A DNA stretch of 64,000 bases from Devosia oryziradicis. Lineage in GTDB: Bacteria > Pseudomonadota > Alphaproteobacteria > Rhizobiales > Devosiaceae. Shown piece by piece: positions 41,058 to 49,867 of the stretch (position 1 is the stretch's first letter; every line of letters starts with the position of its first letter). The DNA lies in the NCBI RefSeq assembly GCF_016698645.1, contig NZ_CP068047.1:1585001-1649000 (forward strand), written 5' to 3'. Both the position numbers and the translations under genes were made by a program. The notes under the pieces were generated by a model. That model had not been told where the DNA came from, made no database searches, and worked only from the letters and a program-made list of their open reading frames with translations.

Positions 41058-42554
41058 ATGCGCACTATCGGCCATTTCATCGACGGCGTCGAAACTTCGG
41101 GCAACAGCGCCGAATTCCAGGACGTGTTCAATCCCGCGACCGGCGAGGTACAGGCCCGCGTGGCGCTGGCAACGAAGGCCGATCTCGATGCCGCCGTGGC
41201 GTCGGCTGCCGCGGCGCAGCCCAAATGGGCGGCGACCAATCCGCAGCGCCGGGCGCGTGTGTTCTTCAACTTCGTCGCGCTGATCAATCGCGACATGGAC
41301 GCACTCGCCGAACTGCTGAGCGCCGAGCATGGCAAGACGGTCGACGACGCCAAGGGCGATATCCTGCGCGGTCTCGAGGTCGCCGAGTTCGTGGCCGGTG
41401 CGCCGCATCTGCTCAAGGGCGAGTTCACCGACGGGGCAGGGCCGGGGATCGACATGTATTCGCTGCGCCAGCCGGTTGGCATCGGCGCCGGCATCACCCC
41501 GTTCAACTTCCCGGCCATGATCCCGCTCTGGATGCTGTCGCCGGCCATCGCCGCCGGCAATGCCTTCATCCTCAAGCCATCCGAGCGCGACCCGTCCGTG
41601 CCGGTCAAGCTGGCGCAGCTGGCGATCGAAGCCGGGCTGCCCAAGGGCATCCTCAATGTCGTGCATGGCGGCAAGGCGGTGGTCGACGGTATCCTGCATC
41701 ACGACCAGATCGGCGCGGTGAGCTTTGTCGGCTCCACTCCGATCGCCCGCTACGTCTATGCAACCGCCGCCTCCGAGGGTAAGCGCGTGCAGGCCTTTGG
41801 CGGTGCCAAGAACCACATGATCATCATGCCCGACGCGGACATGGAAAAGGCCGCCGATGCGCTGATGGGCGCCGGCTATGGTTCGGCCGGCGAACGCTGC
41901 ATGGCGGTGTCGGTGGCTGTGCCCGTAGGCAACGAGACCGCCGACAGGATCGTCGCAGCGCTTAAGCCGCGCATCGAAAAGCTCAAGGTTGGCCCGGCCA
42001 CCGACAAGTCGAGCGAAATGGGGCCGGTCATCACCAAGGCCTCCAAGGATCGGATCGCCTCGCTGGTCGAATCCGGTATCGCTCAGGGCGCGACGCTGGC
42101 GGTCGATGGCCGCGGCTTCTCGCTGCAGGGCTATGAAAATGGCTACTTTGTCGGGCCGACCCTGTTCGACAACGTCACAGCGGAAATGGATATCTACAAG
42201 GAAGAGATTTTCGGGCCGGTGCTGTCGGTGGTGCGAACCCGGACTTACGAGGAAGCGCTGAAGCTGACCATGGACAATCCCTATGGCAACGGTACCGCCA
42301 TCTTCACCCGCGACGGCGATGCGGCGCGCGATTTCGCGGCGCGAGTCAATGTCGGCATGGTGGGCATCAACGTGCCGGTGCCGGTGCCGCTTGCCTATCA
42401 TAGCTTCGGTGGCTGGAAGGCGAGCGCCTTCGGCGACCTCAACCAGCACGGTACGGATTCGATCAAGTTCTGGACCCGGACCAAGACGGTCACGGCGCGC
42501 TGGCCATCGGGCATCAAGGACGGTGCCGAATTCCAGATGCCGACGATGAAGTAA
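41058..42554 (+). CDS. mmsA: CoA-acylating (methyl)malonate-semialdehyde dehydrogenase
   Basis: A 498-residue ALDH of the MmsA/IolA group. The nucleophile Cys is in GSAGERCMAVSVAV. The place of the usual catalytic Glu reads AFGGAKNHMIIMPDAD, the signature of CoA-acylating methylmalonate-semialdehyde dehydrogenases. ITPFNFPAMIPLWM and SERDPSVPVKLA are further family motifs. It turns malonate semialdehyde from inositol into acetyl-CoA and CO2, and methylmalonate semialdehyde from valine into propionyl-CoA. AAGGGAGA precedes the ATG. Confidence 0.94.
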   Translation: MRTIGHFIDGVETSGNSAEFQDVFNPATGEVQARVALATKADLDAAVASAAAAQPKWAATNPQRRARVFFNFVALINRDMDALAELLSAEHGKTVDDAKGDILRGLEVAEFVAGAPHLLKGEFTDGAGPGIDMYSLRQPVGIGAGITPFNFPAMIPLWMLSPAIAAGNAFILKPSERDPSVPVKLAQLAIEAGLPKGILNVVHGGKAVVDGILHHDQIGAVSFVGSTPIARYVYATAASEGKRVQAFGGAKNHMIIMPDADMEKAADALMGAGYGSAGERCMAVSVAVPVGNETADRIVAALKPRIEKLKVGPATDKSSEMGPVITKASKDRIASLVESGIAQGATLAVDGRGFSLQGYENGYFVGPTLFDNVTAEMDIYKEEIFGPVLSVVRTRTYEEALKLTMDNPYGNGTAIFTRDGDAARDFAARVNVGMVGINVPVPVPLAYHSFGGWKASAFGDLNQHGTDSIKFWTRTKTVTARWPSGIKDGAEFQMPTMK

Positions 42555-42564
42555 GAGACAAAGG

Positions 42565-42587
42565 TTGGGGCGCGCCTAGCGCCCCAA
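42565..42587. terminator. Bidirectional hairpin between mmsA and the kinase gene
   Basis: TTGGGGCGC-GCCTA-GCGCCCCAA is a 9-bp perfect stem. It lies just after mmsA and includes the stop codon of the convergent kinase gene in its loop and arm. Confidence 0.7.
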
Positions 42588-44300
42588 TACCATGGCCAGC
42601 AATACGACCACCGCGCCCGCCAGCACCAGTGATAGCAATTGCCAAAAGAGCACCGGGTTGCGCACCAGCAGCGACCGGGGCGGCAGGGTGGCGAAATCCG
42701 GATTTGGATGGCGGAGATCGTAGGTGAATTCCGACAGCGCCTCGTAGCGCTGCGCTGGATCGGGATGGACGGCTCTTTCGAGCGCGCGGTCGACCCATTC
42801 CGGGATACCTCGGTCAGTGGACACCGGCTGATAGTGCAGGCGGGCCAGGTCGCCGCGATTGCGCAGCATGGCGGCGCTGGCGCCATAGGGTAGTTGTCCC
42901 GTCAGCATCTGATAGGCGATGACGCCGAGCGAGAACTGGTCGGAACGGTCGGTGCCGGCATCGCCGATGCGGTATTCGGGCGCCGCATATTGCAGGGTGC
43001 CGAGCAGGGCTTCGTCTTCCACCGGCTGCGCCTCGACGACGCCGGCCACCTTGGTGGAGCCGAAGTCGATGATCTTAACCGTCCCGGTCTTGTCGATCAT
43101 GATGTTGTCGGGGCGCAGATCCTGATGCACCATTTCCTGGCGATGGAAGGCGTTGAGCCCGCGGGCGATCTGCTCGATCAGGTCGCGCACCGTGTTGAGA
43201 TCTGGCCGCGGATTGTCGATCATCCACTGCGTCAGGGTCTGGCCATCGACATATTCGGTCACAAGATAGAGGTAGTGGCGCTTGCGATCCTGCTGATGGA
43301 TGCGCAGGGCATGCGGCGTGTTGAGGCGCCGCGCGATCCACTCTTCCATCATGAAGCGGCGGAGGAATGCCGGATCGTCGCGCATGTCTGCTCCGGGCAC
43401 CTTGATCACGGCGAGGCGTTCGTCGGTCTTGTCCTGGGCGAGGAAGACCTGGCTGCGCGCATTGGCGTGCAGCGGGCGGATGATGCGGTAGCCGTCGAAA
43501 TCTGTTCCCGGCTCGATCGGGGTCGGCAAGGGCAGGTCGGCGGACTGGCCCAGGAAATCGGCAGCCTCGCCCCCGGGCAGGGCATCGATGCGGACAATCT
43601 GGATGGTGAGATTGTCGCTGCTGCCATTGTCCATAGCGCTGGCCACCACATGTCGGGCGGCGGCATCGAGATCGTCAGGGTGCGCCGCGATGGCTTCGGC
43701 GATAATCGCGCCATCGACATGTTCATGTACGCCATCGGTAGTGAGCACGAAGATATCGCCGACGCCAATGGGGACGCTGCGATAGTCGACCTCGACATTG
43801 CCGCCGATGCCCAGGGCGCGACCCAGATAGAAATGGTTGCCGCTGGCGGGGACGCGGTGGTCCACGGTTAGTTGCTCCAGCGAGCGGCCGGCCAGGCGAT
43901 AGATGCGTGAATCGCCGATATGGAAGATGTGCGCGGCGCGCGATTTCAGCACCAGTATGCTGAGGGTGCACACATAACCGCTATCGACATCGTCGGCTTG
44001 GCGGGCGCGAGTCTGGGAATGCAGCCAGGCATTGGTGGCCGCGATGACACGGTGGGCGGCCGTTTTGACCGGCCAGGGATCGGGCGTGTCGTAGTAGTCG
44101 GTAAGGAAGCTCTTGATGGCCGTCTGGGCGGCGATGGAGCTGACTTCGCTCGAGGAAATGCCGTCGGCCAGGGCGATGGCGATGCCCTTGAGATCGAGCG
44201 CCGGCTGGGCCGGGATCAGCGCGCCATAGAAGTCCTGGTTAGCCGGCTTGCGGCCCTTGTCGGAATGCTGTCCGAGCGAGATGGCGAGGCTGGCGCTCAT
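42576..44300 (-). CDS. Fused PP2C phosphatase-Ser/Thr kinase, membrane-anchored
   Basis: A 574-residue bifunctional protein. Residues about 1-240 are a PP2C phosphatase (AIALADGISSSEVSS, IFHIGDSRIYRL, FVLTTDGVHEHVD and GSSDNLTIQIV). Residues about 265-525 are a Hanks-type kinase with the Lys in LAVIKVPG, a catalytic HQDLRPDNIMI (HQD for HRD) and IIDFGSTK. A single C-terminal helix (LLSLVLAGAVVVLLAMVL) anchors it. It is the last gene of nirB-nirD-FNT. Homologues sit next to nasA/nirBD in Pseudomonas, so a nitrite-assimilation role is likely, but the substrate is unknown. The ATG at 44300 follows GGGAG. Confidence 0.9.
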   Translation of the reverse strand: MSASLAISLGQHSDKGRKPANQDFYGALIPAQPALDLKGIAIALADGISSSEVSSIAAQTAIKSFLTDYYDTPDPWPVKTAAHRVIAATNAWLHSQTRARQADDVDSGYVCTLSILVLKSRAAHIFHIGDSRIYRLAGRSLEQLTVDHRVPASGNHFYLGRALGIGGNVEVDYRSVPIGVGDIFVLTTDGVHEHVDGAIIAEAIAAHPDDLDAAARHVVASAMDNGSSDNLTIQIVRIDALPGGEAADFLGQSADLPLPTPIEPGTDFDGYRIIRPLHANARSQVFLAQDKTDERLAVIKVPGADMRDDPAFLRRFMMEEWIARRLNTPHALRIHQQDRKRHYLYLVTEYVDGQTLTQWMIDNPRPDLNTVRDLIEQIARGLNAFHRQEMVHQDLRPDNIMIDKTGTVKIIDFGSTKVAGVVEAQPVEDEALLGTLQYAAPEYRIGDAGTDRSDQFSLGVIAYQMLTGQLPYGASAAMLRNRGDLARLHYQPVSTDRGIPEWVDRALERAVHPDPAQRYEALSEFTYDLRHPNPDFATLPPRSLLVRNPVLFWQLLSLVLAGAVVVLLAMVLGR

Positions 44301-44355
44301 GGCTCTCCCGGATGGCGGCGGGCGCTCCGCTTTTGCGAAGCGCCCGGCAGTTGAC

Positions 44356-45189
44356 TTATTCGGCCGGTGCGAACCGGGCGGCCGCGGCGCGCTGGGTAGC
44401 ACGGCTGCTGTGGGTGGCATAGAGCGTCAGGCCGACGAAGGCGAGGCCGCCGACCATGTTGCCAATGACGGTGGGGATCTCGTTCCAGATCAGGTAATCC
44501 ATGATCGAGAACTGGCCGCCGAGCATGATGCCCGAGGGGAACAGGTACATGTTCACGATGGAATGCTCGAAGCCCATGTAGAAGAACAGCATGATGGGCA
44601 TCCACATGCCGATGACCTTGCCCGAGACCGAGGTGGACATCATGGCGGCGACGACGCCGGTCGACACCATCCAGTTGCAGAGCACGCCGCGGATGAACAG
44701 GGTGAGCATCCCGGCGGCGCCGTGGGCGGCATAGCCGACGGTGCGGCCCTCGCCGATATGGCCGATCTTTTCGCCGATGGCGTCGGGAGCCTGGCTGAAC
44801 CCAAAGGTGAAGATGATCGCCATCATCACGGCGACCGTGAAGGCACCGGCGAAGTTGCCCGTGAAGACGAGCCCCCAGTTGCGCAGGACGCCGTTGAGCG
44901 TCACACCGGGCCGCTTGTCGATCAGCGCCAGCGGGACCAGGGTCATGACGCCGGTCAGCAGGTCAAAGCCCATCAGATAGAGCAGGCAGAAGCCCACCGG
45001 GAACAGGATGGCGCCGGCCAGGGGCTGGCCCGTATTGACGTTGATGGTGATGGCAAAGGCGGCAGCCAGCGCCAGGATGGCGCCGGCCATGTAGGCGCGG
45101 ATCAGCGTGTCGCGCGTGGACATGAAGACCTTGGCCTCGCCGGCGTCGATCATCTTGGTCACGAATTCGGTTGGTATGACGTAGGCCAT
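44356..45189 (-). CDS. Formate/nitrite transporter family channel (NirC-like)
   Basis: A 277-residue FNT-family pore with about six helices. FNT features include KVFMSTRDTLIRAYMAGAILALAAAFAI near the start, LTLFIRGVLCNWMVSTGV (helix break region) and MFFYMGFEHSIVNMYLFPSGIML with the conserved pore His. Its place between nirD and the kinase gene indicates nitrite uptake or export for NirBD. The ATG at 45189 has GGGAG 5 nt upstream and lies 40 nt after nirD. Confidence 0.9.
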   Translation of the reverse strand: MAYVIPTEFVTKMIDAGEAKVFMSTRDTLIRAYMAGAILALAAAFAITINVNTGQPLAGAILFPVGFCLLYLMGFDLLTGVMTLVPLALIDKRPGVTLNGVLRNWGLVFTGNFAGAFTVAVMMAIIFTFGFSQAPDAIGEKIGHIGEGRTVGYAAHGAAGMLTLFIRGVLCNWMVSTGVVAAMMSTSVSGKVIGMWMPIMLFFYMGFEHSIVNMYLFPSGIMLGGQFSIMDYLIWNEIPTVIGNMVGGLAFVGLTLYATHSSRATQRAAAARFAPAE

Positions 45190-45229
45190 TGGTTCTCCCT
45201 GCCGCCAATGCGGCTCGGTTGGTGGTGGA

Positions 45230-45562
45230 CTATTCGGCGGCGACCAGATCGGCCGTGAACGCCATGAAAATGCGGCCATCGACCAGGTCGATGGGATAGG
45301 TCCTGACCTGGCCCTCGTCGGCGCCAAGCGCCTGGCCGGTGGCAAGGTCGAAAACCCAGTTGTGCAGCGGGCAGGTGACGGAGGCGCCGTGGACGATGCC
45401 TTCGCTGAGCGGCCCGTGCCTGTGCGGGCAGCGGTTCTCGATGGCGAAGACCTGGTCTTCCTGCGTGCGGAACACCGCGATCTTGCCGGCTGGCGTGTTG
45501 ACGCAGCGCGAGCCGCGGCGGGGAATGGCGTCGATGGTGCCGATCTCGATCCAGTCGCTCAT
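45230..45562 (-). CDS. nirD: Assimilatory nitrite reductase small subunit
   Basis: A 110-residue Rieske-type protein. The [2Fe-2S] ligands are in CPHRHGPL near residue 44 and CPLHNWVFDLATG near residue 62. It partners NirB in the NADH-dependent reduction of nitrite to ammonia. The ATG at 45562 lies 11 nt after the nirB stop. Confidence 0.94.
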   Translation of the reverse strand: MSDWIEIGTIDAIPRRGSRCVNTPAGKIAVFRTQEDQVFAIENRCPHRHGPLSEGIVHGASVTCPLHNWVFDLATGQALGADEGQVRTYPIDLVDGRIFMAFTADLVAAE

Positions 45563-45573
45563 TGATGCTCTCC

Positions 45574-48018
45574 TTATTCCGCAGCTACGGGCATGCCGAA
45601 CTCGGCCATGGCGGCGAATTCGTGCGCGTCCTTGCCGTTGACGCGCTCTTCCCACGGGTCGACCTGGGCAAAGGTCTGCGAATAGACGAAGCGCTCGAAG
45701 TAGTGGCGGCGCTTGGCCAGGTCGTCGACGATGTTGGCCTTGATCGAGGGCGTGCCGACGCGCTTGGCCCACTTGTAGATGCGTTCGAGATAGCGGCCCT
45801 GTTCGCGGTAGAGCTGGGTCAGGGCGACGATGATTTCGAGCGCCTCGTCCTCGGTATCGGCATGGCAGAGCAGTTCGGTGCCCTTGATGTCGAGCCCCGC
45901 TGCCCCGGCAAAGTGGATGTCGTAGCCACTATCCACGCAGATGACGCCGATATCCTTGCAGGTGGCCTCGGCGCAGTTGCGCGGGCAGCCCGAGACGGCG
46001 AGCTTGACCTTGGCCGGCGTCCAACTGCCCCACATGAATTTTTCAAGCCGGATGCCCAGGCCCGTCGAATCCTGGGTGCCGAAGCGGCACCAGTCCGAGC
46101 CTACACAGGTCTTGACCGTGCGCAGACCCTTGGCATAGGCGGCGCCCGAGACCATGCCGGCGGCATTGAGATCGGCCCAGACAGCCGGCAGGTCTTCCTT
46201 CTTGACGCCCAGCAGGTCGATGCGCTGTCCGCCGGTGACCTTGACGGCCGGGATGGCGAACTTGTCGGCGACATCGGCGATGGCGCGCAGTTCCTTGGGG
46301 TTGGTCATGCCGCCCCACATGCGCGGCACGACCGAATAGGTGCCGTCCTTCTGGATGTTGGCGTGGACGCGCTCGTTGATGAAGCGCGACTGGCCATCAT
46401 CCTCGTATTCACCCGGCCAATCGGAGACCAGGTAGTAGTTCAGCGCCGGGCGGCACTTGGCGCAGCCGCAAGAGGTCTTCCACTCCAGCTCCTGCATGAC
46501 GGCGGGAATTGACTTGAGACCCTTGGCGATGATCAGGCGGCGGACGTCGTCATGGCCATATTCGGTGCAGGGGCACATGGGCTGGACGGCGGCGGGGTTA
46601 TAGGCGTCGCCCAGCGTGACGTGAAGCAGTTGCTCGACCAGATGTGTGCACGAACCGCAGGATGCGGAGGCCTTGGTATGGGCGCGCACGCCGTCCAGGG
46701 TCGTCAGGCCCTTGCCGGTGATTGCGCCGGTGATCTTGCCCTTGCACACGCCGTTGCAGCCGCAGATCTCTGCCTCATCCGGCAAGGCTGCAACGGCCGC
46801 CATAGGGTCCAGGGCGGCACCGCCCTGGTATGCCTGGCCGAAAATAAGCGTGTCGCGCATTTCGCGTGTATCGACGCCGCGCTTGAGCAGGTCGAAGAAC
46901 CATGGGCCGTCGCTGGTCTCGCCATAGAGCACGGCGCCGATGATGCGGTCGTCCTTGAGCACCAGGCGCTTGTAGACGCCGGCGCTGGCGTCACGCAGCA
47001 CCACCTCTTCGCGGTCTTCGGCCTCGCCGAAATCGCCGGCGGAGAACAGATCGATGCCGGTGACCTTGAGCTTGGTCGAGGTGACCGAGCCCTGGTAGGC
47101 AGCCGCCTGGCCGGCCAGGGTCTTGGCCAGCACCTCACCCATCTCATAGAGCGGCGCGACCAGCCCATAGCAGGTGCCGCGATGTTCGGCGCATTCGCCC
47201 AGGGCGTAAATATGCGGGTCGTCGGTGCGCAGCTGGTCGTCGACAACGATACCGCGATTGACGGCGAGCCCGGCAGACTTGGCAAGGCCGGAAGCTGGGC
47301 GGATGCCCACGGCCATCACGACCATCGAGCAGTCGATGACGGTGCCGTCGCTGAGTTCAACGCCGGTGACGCGGTCAGTGCCCAGCACCTGCTTGGTATT
47401 GGCCTTGGTCATCACGGCAATGCCGCGATCCCTGAAGGCCTTTTCGAGCAGATAGCCGGCGGCGGGATCGAGCTGGCGCTCCATCAGGGTTGGCTGCAGA
47501 TGCAGCACGGTGACGTCCATGCCCTGCATCTTGAGGCCGGCGGCGGCTTCGAGGCCGAGCAGGCCGCCGCCAATGACCACCACCTTGCAGCCGACACCTG
47601 ATGCCAGCATCTTGTCGACGTCGTCGAGGTCGCGATAGGTCACGACACCCGGCAACTGGTGGCCGGGCACGGGTGGGATGAATGGGCTGGAGCCCGTGGC
47701 GATGACGAGCTTGTCGTAGTCTGCGACGATGCCGTTGGTGGAGACCACGCGCCGGTTCTCGCGGTCGATCAGGGTGACCGGCGAGGATTTGTGCAGGGTG
47801 ACGTTGTTGGCCGAATACCAATCGTCGCCATGGGTGATGATGTCCTCATAGGTTTTTTCGCCGGACAGCACCGGGGAAAGCATGAGGCGGTTGTAGTTCA
47901 CGCGCGGTTCGGCGTTGAAAATCGTGACGTCGAACTGGCCGGGTGCAGCCTCGAACAGATGCTCGAGCATGCGCCCGGGGGCCATGCCGTTGCCGATGAT
48001 GACTAACCGTTCTGCCAT
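45574..48018 (-). CDS. nirB: NADH-dependent nitrite reductase large subunit
   Basis: An 814-residue flavo-siroheme enzyme that reduces nitrite to ammonia. The FAD domain opens LVIIGNGMAPGRMLEHL, and the NAD domain has VVIGGGLLGLEAAAGLK near residue 150. BFD-like [2Fe-2S] segments read ICGCNGVCKGKI and SCGCAKCRPALNYYLV. The siroheme/[4Fe-4S] region has CVGSDWCRFGTQDS and SGCPRNCAEATCKDIGV near residues 645-695. It leads the operon nirB-nirD-FNT-kinase. The leader of about 160 nt has a sigma-54 promoter, ANTAR-type hairpins and a terminator. Confidence 0.96.
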   Translation of the reverse strand: MAERLVIIGNGMAPGRMLEHLFEAAPGQFDVTIFNAEPRVNYNRLMLSPVLSGEKTYEDIITHGDDWYSANNVTLHKSSPVTLIDRENRRVVSTNGIVADYDKLVIATGSSPFIPPVPGHQLPGVVTYRDLDDVDKMLASGVGCKVVVIGGGLLGLEAAAGLKMQGMDVTVLHLQPTLMERQLDPAAGYLLEKAFRDRGIAVMTKANTKQVLGTDRVTGVELSDGTVIDCSMVVMAVGIRPASGLAKSAGLAVNRGIVVDDQLRTDDPHIYALGECAEHRGTCYGLVAPLYEMGEVLAKTLAGQAAAYQGSVTSTKLKVTGIDLFSAGDFGEAEDREEVVLRDASAGVYKRLVLKDDRIIGAVLYGETSDGPWFFDLLKRGVDTREMRDTLIFGQAYQGGAALDPMAAVAALPDEAEICGCNGVCKGKITGAITGKGLTTLDGVRAHTKASASCGSCTHLVEQLLHVTLGDAYNPAAVQPMCPCTEYGHDDVRRLIIAKGLKSIPAVMQELEWKTSCGCAKCRPALNYYLVSDWPGEYEDDGQSRFINERVHANIQKDGTYSVVPRMWGGMTNPKELRAIADVADKFAIPAVKVTGGQRIDLLGVKKEDLPAVWADLNAAGMVSGAAYAKGLRTVKTCVGSDWCRFGTQDSTGLGIRLEKFMWGSWTPAKVKLAVSGCPRNCAEATCKDIGVICVDSGYDIHFAGAAGLDIKGTELLCHADTEDEALEIIVALTQLYREQGRYLERIYKWAKRVGTPSIKANIVDDLAKRRHYFERFVYSQTFAQVDPWEERVNGKDAHEFAAMAEFGMPVAAE

Positions 48019-48062
48019 CCGTGTCTCTCCACCTGCCGCCGCTAGCGCGGCGCGAAAACAAA

Positions 48063-48120
48063 AAAGCTGCCAACCGACCTCCGGCCCGACGTGGGTCGAG
48101 CAGTGTCAGTTGGCAGCTTT
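48063..48120 (-). terminator. Leader terminator of nirB
   Basis: In the nirB RNA sense, AAAGCTGCCAAC (48120-48109) and GTTGGCAGCTTT (48074-48063) form a perfect 12-bp stem with a 34-nt loop. TTTGTTTTC follows, so the stem ends in a U-rich run. It lies about 45 nt before the nirB ATG, so it must be overcome for expression. Confidence 0.88.
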
Positions 48121-48149
48121 GCCTGAAGTGACGCCCAGCACTGGACGCC
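48106..48149 (-). ncRNA. ANTAR (NasT/NasR-type) antiterminator RNA, two hexaloop hairpins
   Basis: In RNA sense, P1 is GGCGTCC-AGTGCT-GGGCGTC (48149-48130), a 7-bp stem with hexaloop AGUGCU. P2 is TCA-GGC-AAAGCT-GCC-AAC-TGA (48126-48106), a short bulged stem with hexaloop AAAGCU. Both loops have A at position 1 and G at position 4, the ANTAR recognition rule. They are 3-6 nt apart. The P2 loop and 3' arm are the 5' arm of the terminator, so P2 and the terminator exclude each other. Confidence 0.8.
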
Positions 48150-48184
48150 GAAACTGGTGACACCATGGGGTGCCGCAGCAACAA

Positions 48185-48205
48185 CAATGCAGGAAGCGTG
48201 CCAAA
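48185..48205 (-). promoter_or_regulatory. Sigma-54 promoter of the nirB operon
   Basis: On the minus strand TTGGCACG-N4-CTGCA fits the -24/-12 consensus TGGCACG-N4-TTGCA with one mismatch. GG (-24) and GC (-12) are 10 nt apart as required. Transcription would begin near 48178, just before the P1 hairpin. An NtrC-like activator is expected upstream (48205-48440), but no clear binding site was identified. Confidence 0.82.
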
Positions 48206-48439
48206 CCCTCGCGGTTGACGTTATGCCAACGAAATCAAGTATTTGACCTAACTGGTCGCTTTTGCCAAAACACCATCCCAGCCAGCAGCGCCGCCCAATC
48301 GAAGGTCAAACTGCGCAAAAACTGTGCAATAGGCAGTTCTTCAGGAAACTGCCCAAGGCTTGATCATGCGTGAGGTTGTCGAAGTCCGTGCGGCTCATTC
48401 GTCGTTGGCATGGCCGTGGAGCGGCAAGAGGAGATGAAG

Positions 48440-48793
48440 ATGAAGTTCATGACATTGGTGAAAACGACGAAGCCGGGCACAGGTGCGCCGCCCATGGCAT
48501 TGATGCAGGCCATCGGTCAGATGGGCGCCGAAGCTACCGCCGCGGGCGTACTGGTTGCTCAGGGCGGACTGATGGGCAAGGACGAAAGCACATTCATCGC
48601 TATCCGGCAGCGCAAGGTAATGGTGACAGATGGTCCGTTTGCCGAGAGCAAGGAACTGGTCGGCGGCTATGCGGTGTATGACGTCCCGACCAAAGCAGAG
48701 GCTATCGAATGGGCGACGCGCTTTGCGAACCTCCACACCGAGCACTGGCCGGGCTGGGAGGGAGACATAGAGGTCCGGCCGATCATGGGGTAG
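48440..48793 (+). CDS. YCII-related (DGPF) domain protein
   Basis: A 117-residue protein of the DGPF/YCII family. KFMTLVKTTKPG opens it, and the family motif MVTDGPFAESKELVGGYAVYDV lies near residues 60-80, followed by EAIEWATRFANLH. Such proteins often accompany ECF sigma factors, and none is next to it here. The biochemical role is unknown. The ATG at 48440 has AAGAGGAG 6 nt upstream. In-frame ATGs two codons and ten codons earlier are less well placed. Confidence 0.88.
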   Translation: MKFMTLVKTTKPGTGAPPMALMQAIGQMGAEATAAGVLVAQGGLMGKDESTFIAIRQRKVMVTDGPFAESKELVGGYAVYDVPTKAEAIEWATRFANLHTEHWPGWEGDIEVRPIMG

Positions 48794-48833
48794 GGGCGTT
48801 TCCTCACTCTCCCCAAGGGGAGGGTGAGGAAGC

Positions 48834-49445
48834 TCAATGCTGCCAGACGACAAGTCCGGCGGCGGTGGCCATCATGGCGCCGGCGGTCTTGTTGAGGCGG
48901 CCCAGGGCGCGCGGGCTGCGGAACATCTCGCGGGCGGCGGAGGCCAGCCAGGCATAGCCACAACCGATGATCAGCAGAACGACGATCACGATGAAGGTGA
49001 GCTCGGTGAACGCGACGGGGTTCATCTGGTCGAGCGGGATCACCGTGGGGAGAATGGCGAGATAGAAGACGATGGTCTTGGGGTTGCCCATGGTCAATGA
49101 GAAGCCGGCCAGAAAGGTCTTCCAGCCATCTTCGTTCTTTGGCTTCATCTGCTCGCTGCCCGGACGCGCGGTCCAGAACCTGTAGGCGATATAGAGCAGG
49201 TAGGCCGCGCCGGCCCAGCGGATGACCACAAAGACCGGGCCGAACCAGGTGGCGATTGCGGCGAGGCCGAACACGGCAAAGACGAAATAGACGAGATCGC
49301 CGGCAAGGATGCCCAGCACCATGGGGAAGGCGCCCCTGAAGCCGCCACCCAGGGCGCGCGCGACAACTGCCGCCACGCCCGGGCCGGGCACCAGCACGGC
49401 GATGGCATAGGCAATGGTGAAGGTCGCGAGGGTGAACAGGTCCAT
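48834..49445 (-). CDS. LysE/RhtB family exporter
   Basis: A 203-residue membrane protein with about six helices. The N-terminal IAYAIAVLVPGPGVAAVVARALGGG carries the PGP motif of LysE/RhtB amino-acid exporters, and LTMGNPKTIVFYLAILP near residue 120 is the second family motif. It probably exports an amino acid or derivative. The ATG at 49445 begins the first helix. Upstream in-frame codons to 49754 encode an unlikely basic tail and are not used. Confidence 0.88.
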   Translation of the reverse strand: MDLFTLATFTIAYAIAVLVPGPGVAAVVARALGGGFRGAFPMVLGILAGDLVYFVFAVFGLAAIATWFGPVFVVIRWAGAAYLLYIAYRFWTARPGSEQMKPKNEDGWKTFLAGFSLTMGNPKTIVFYLAILPTVIPLDQMNPVAFTELTFIVIVVLLIIGCGYAWLASAAREMFRSPRALGRLNKTAGAMMATAAGLVVWQH

Positions 49446-49867
49446 GGCAAGGGTCTCGGTTGGGAGGCGGACACTACGCCGGGGTTGGGAGATCGGCAAG
49501 ACGGGCCCGATCTCTCGTCGGCTCGGTCCCCAGGCGCGCGAACTTATCCACCCTTCCCAAACCTCCTGCATACTCCTTCCATCTTCACGGCAGAGCCGGT
49601 CATGACGAGTGATGACCGTGGAGACAGCCAGGGATGGGAGGTCGCTTCCATTGGGCGGGGGGAACTCGGCAGCTACGCTTGCGACACAGCGTGCCTGGCC
49701 CGGACCTGCGAAAATCCTGGCGTGGTGGCGAGGCAATGGCCTCACTTCCTTCATCTACCCCTTCGAGGCAGGCGCCTCGCCACCATAGCTCTCGGAGCGC
49801 CCCTTGGCGTTTCCCAGAGCGAAGCGACGACGCGATAACCGCAGCCAGGCGGCACCTTGGCACGTCC
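49446..49867. other. 422-bp gap without a convincing gene
   Basis: No reading frame here has protein-like composition on either strand. A 12-bp inverted repeat, TGGTGGCGAGGC (49723-49734) and GCCTCGCCACCA (49774-49785), encloses 39 nt and is not of the other palindrome families in the window. The stretch presumably holds the lysE-type promoter and the 3' end region of the nucleoside hydrolase gene. Confidence 0.6.
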
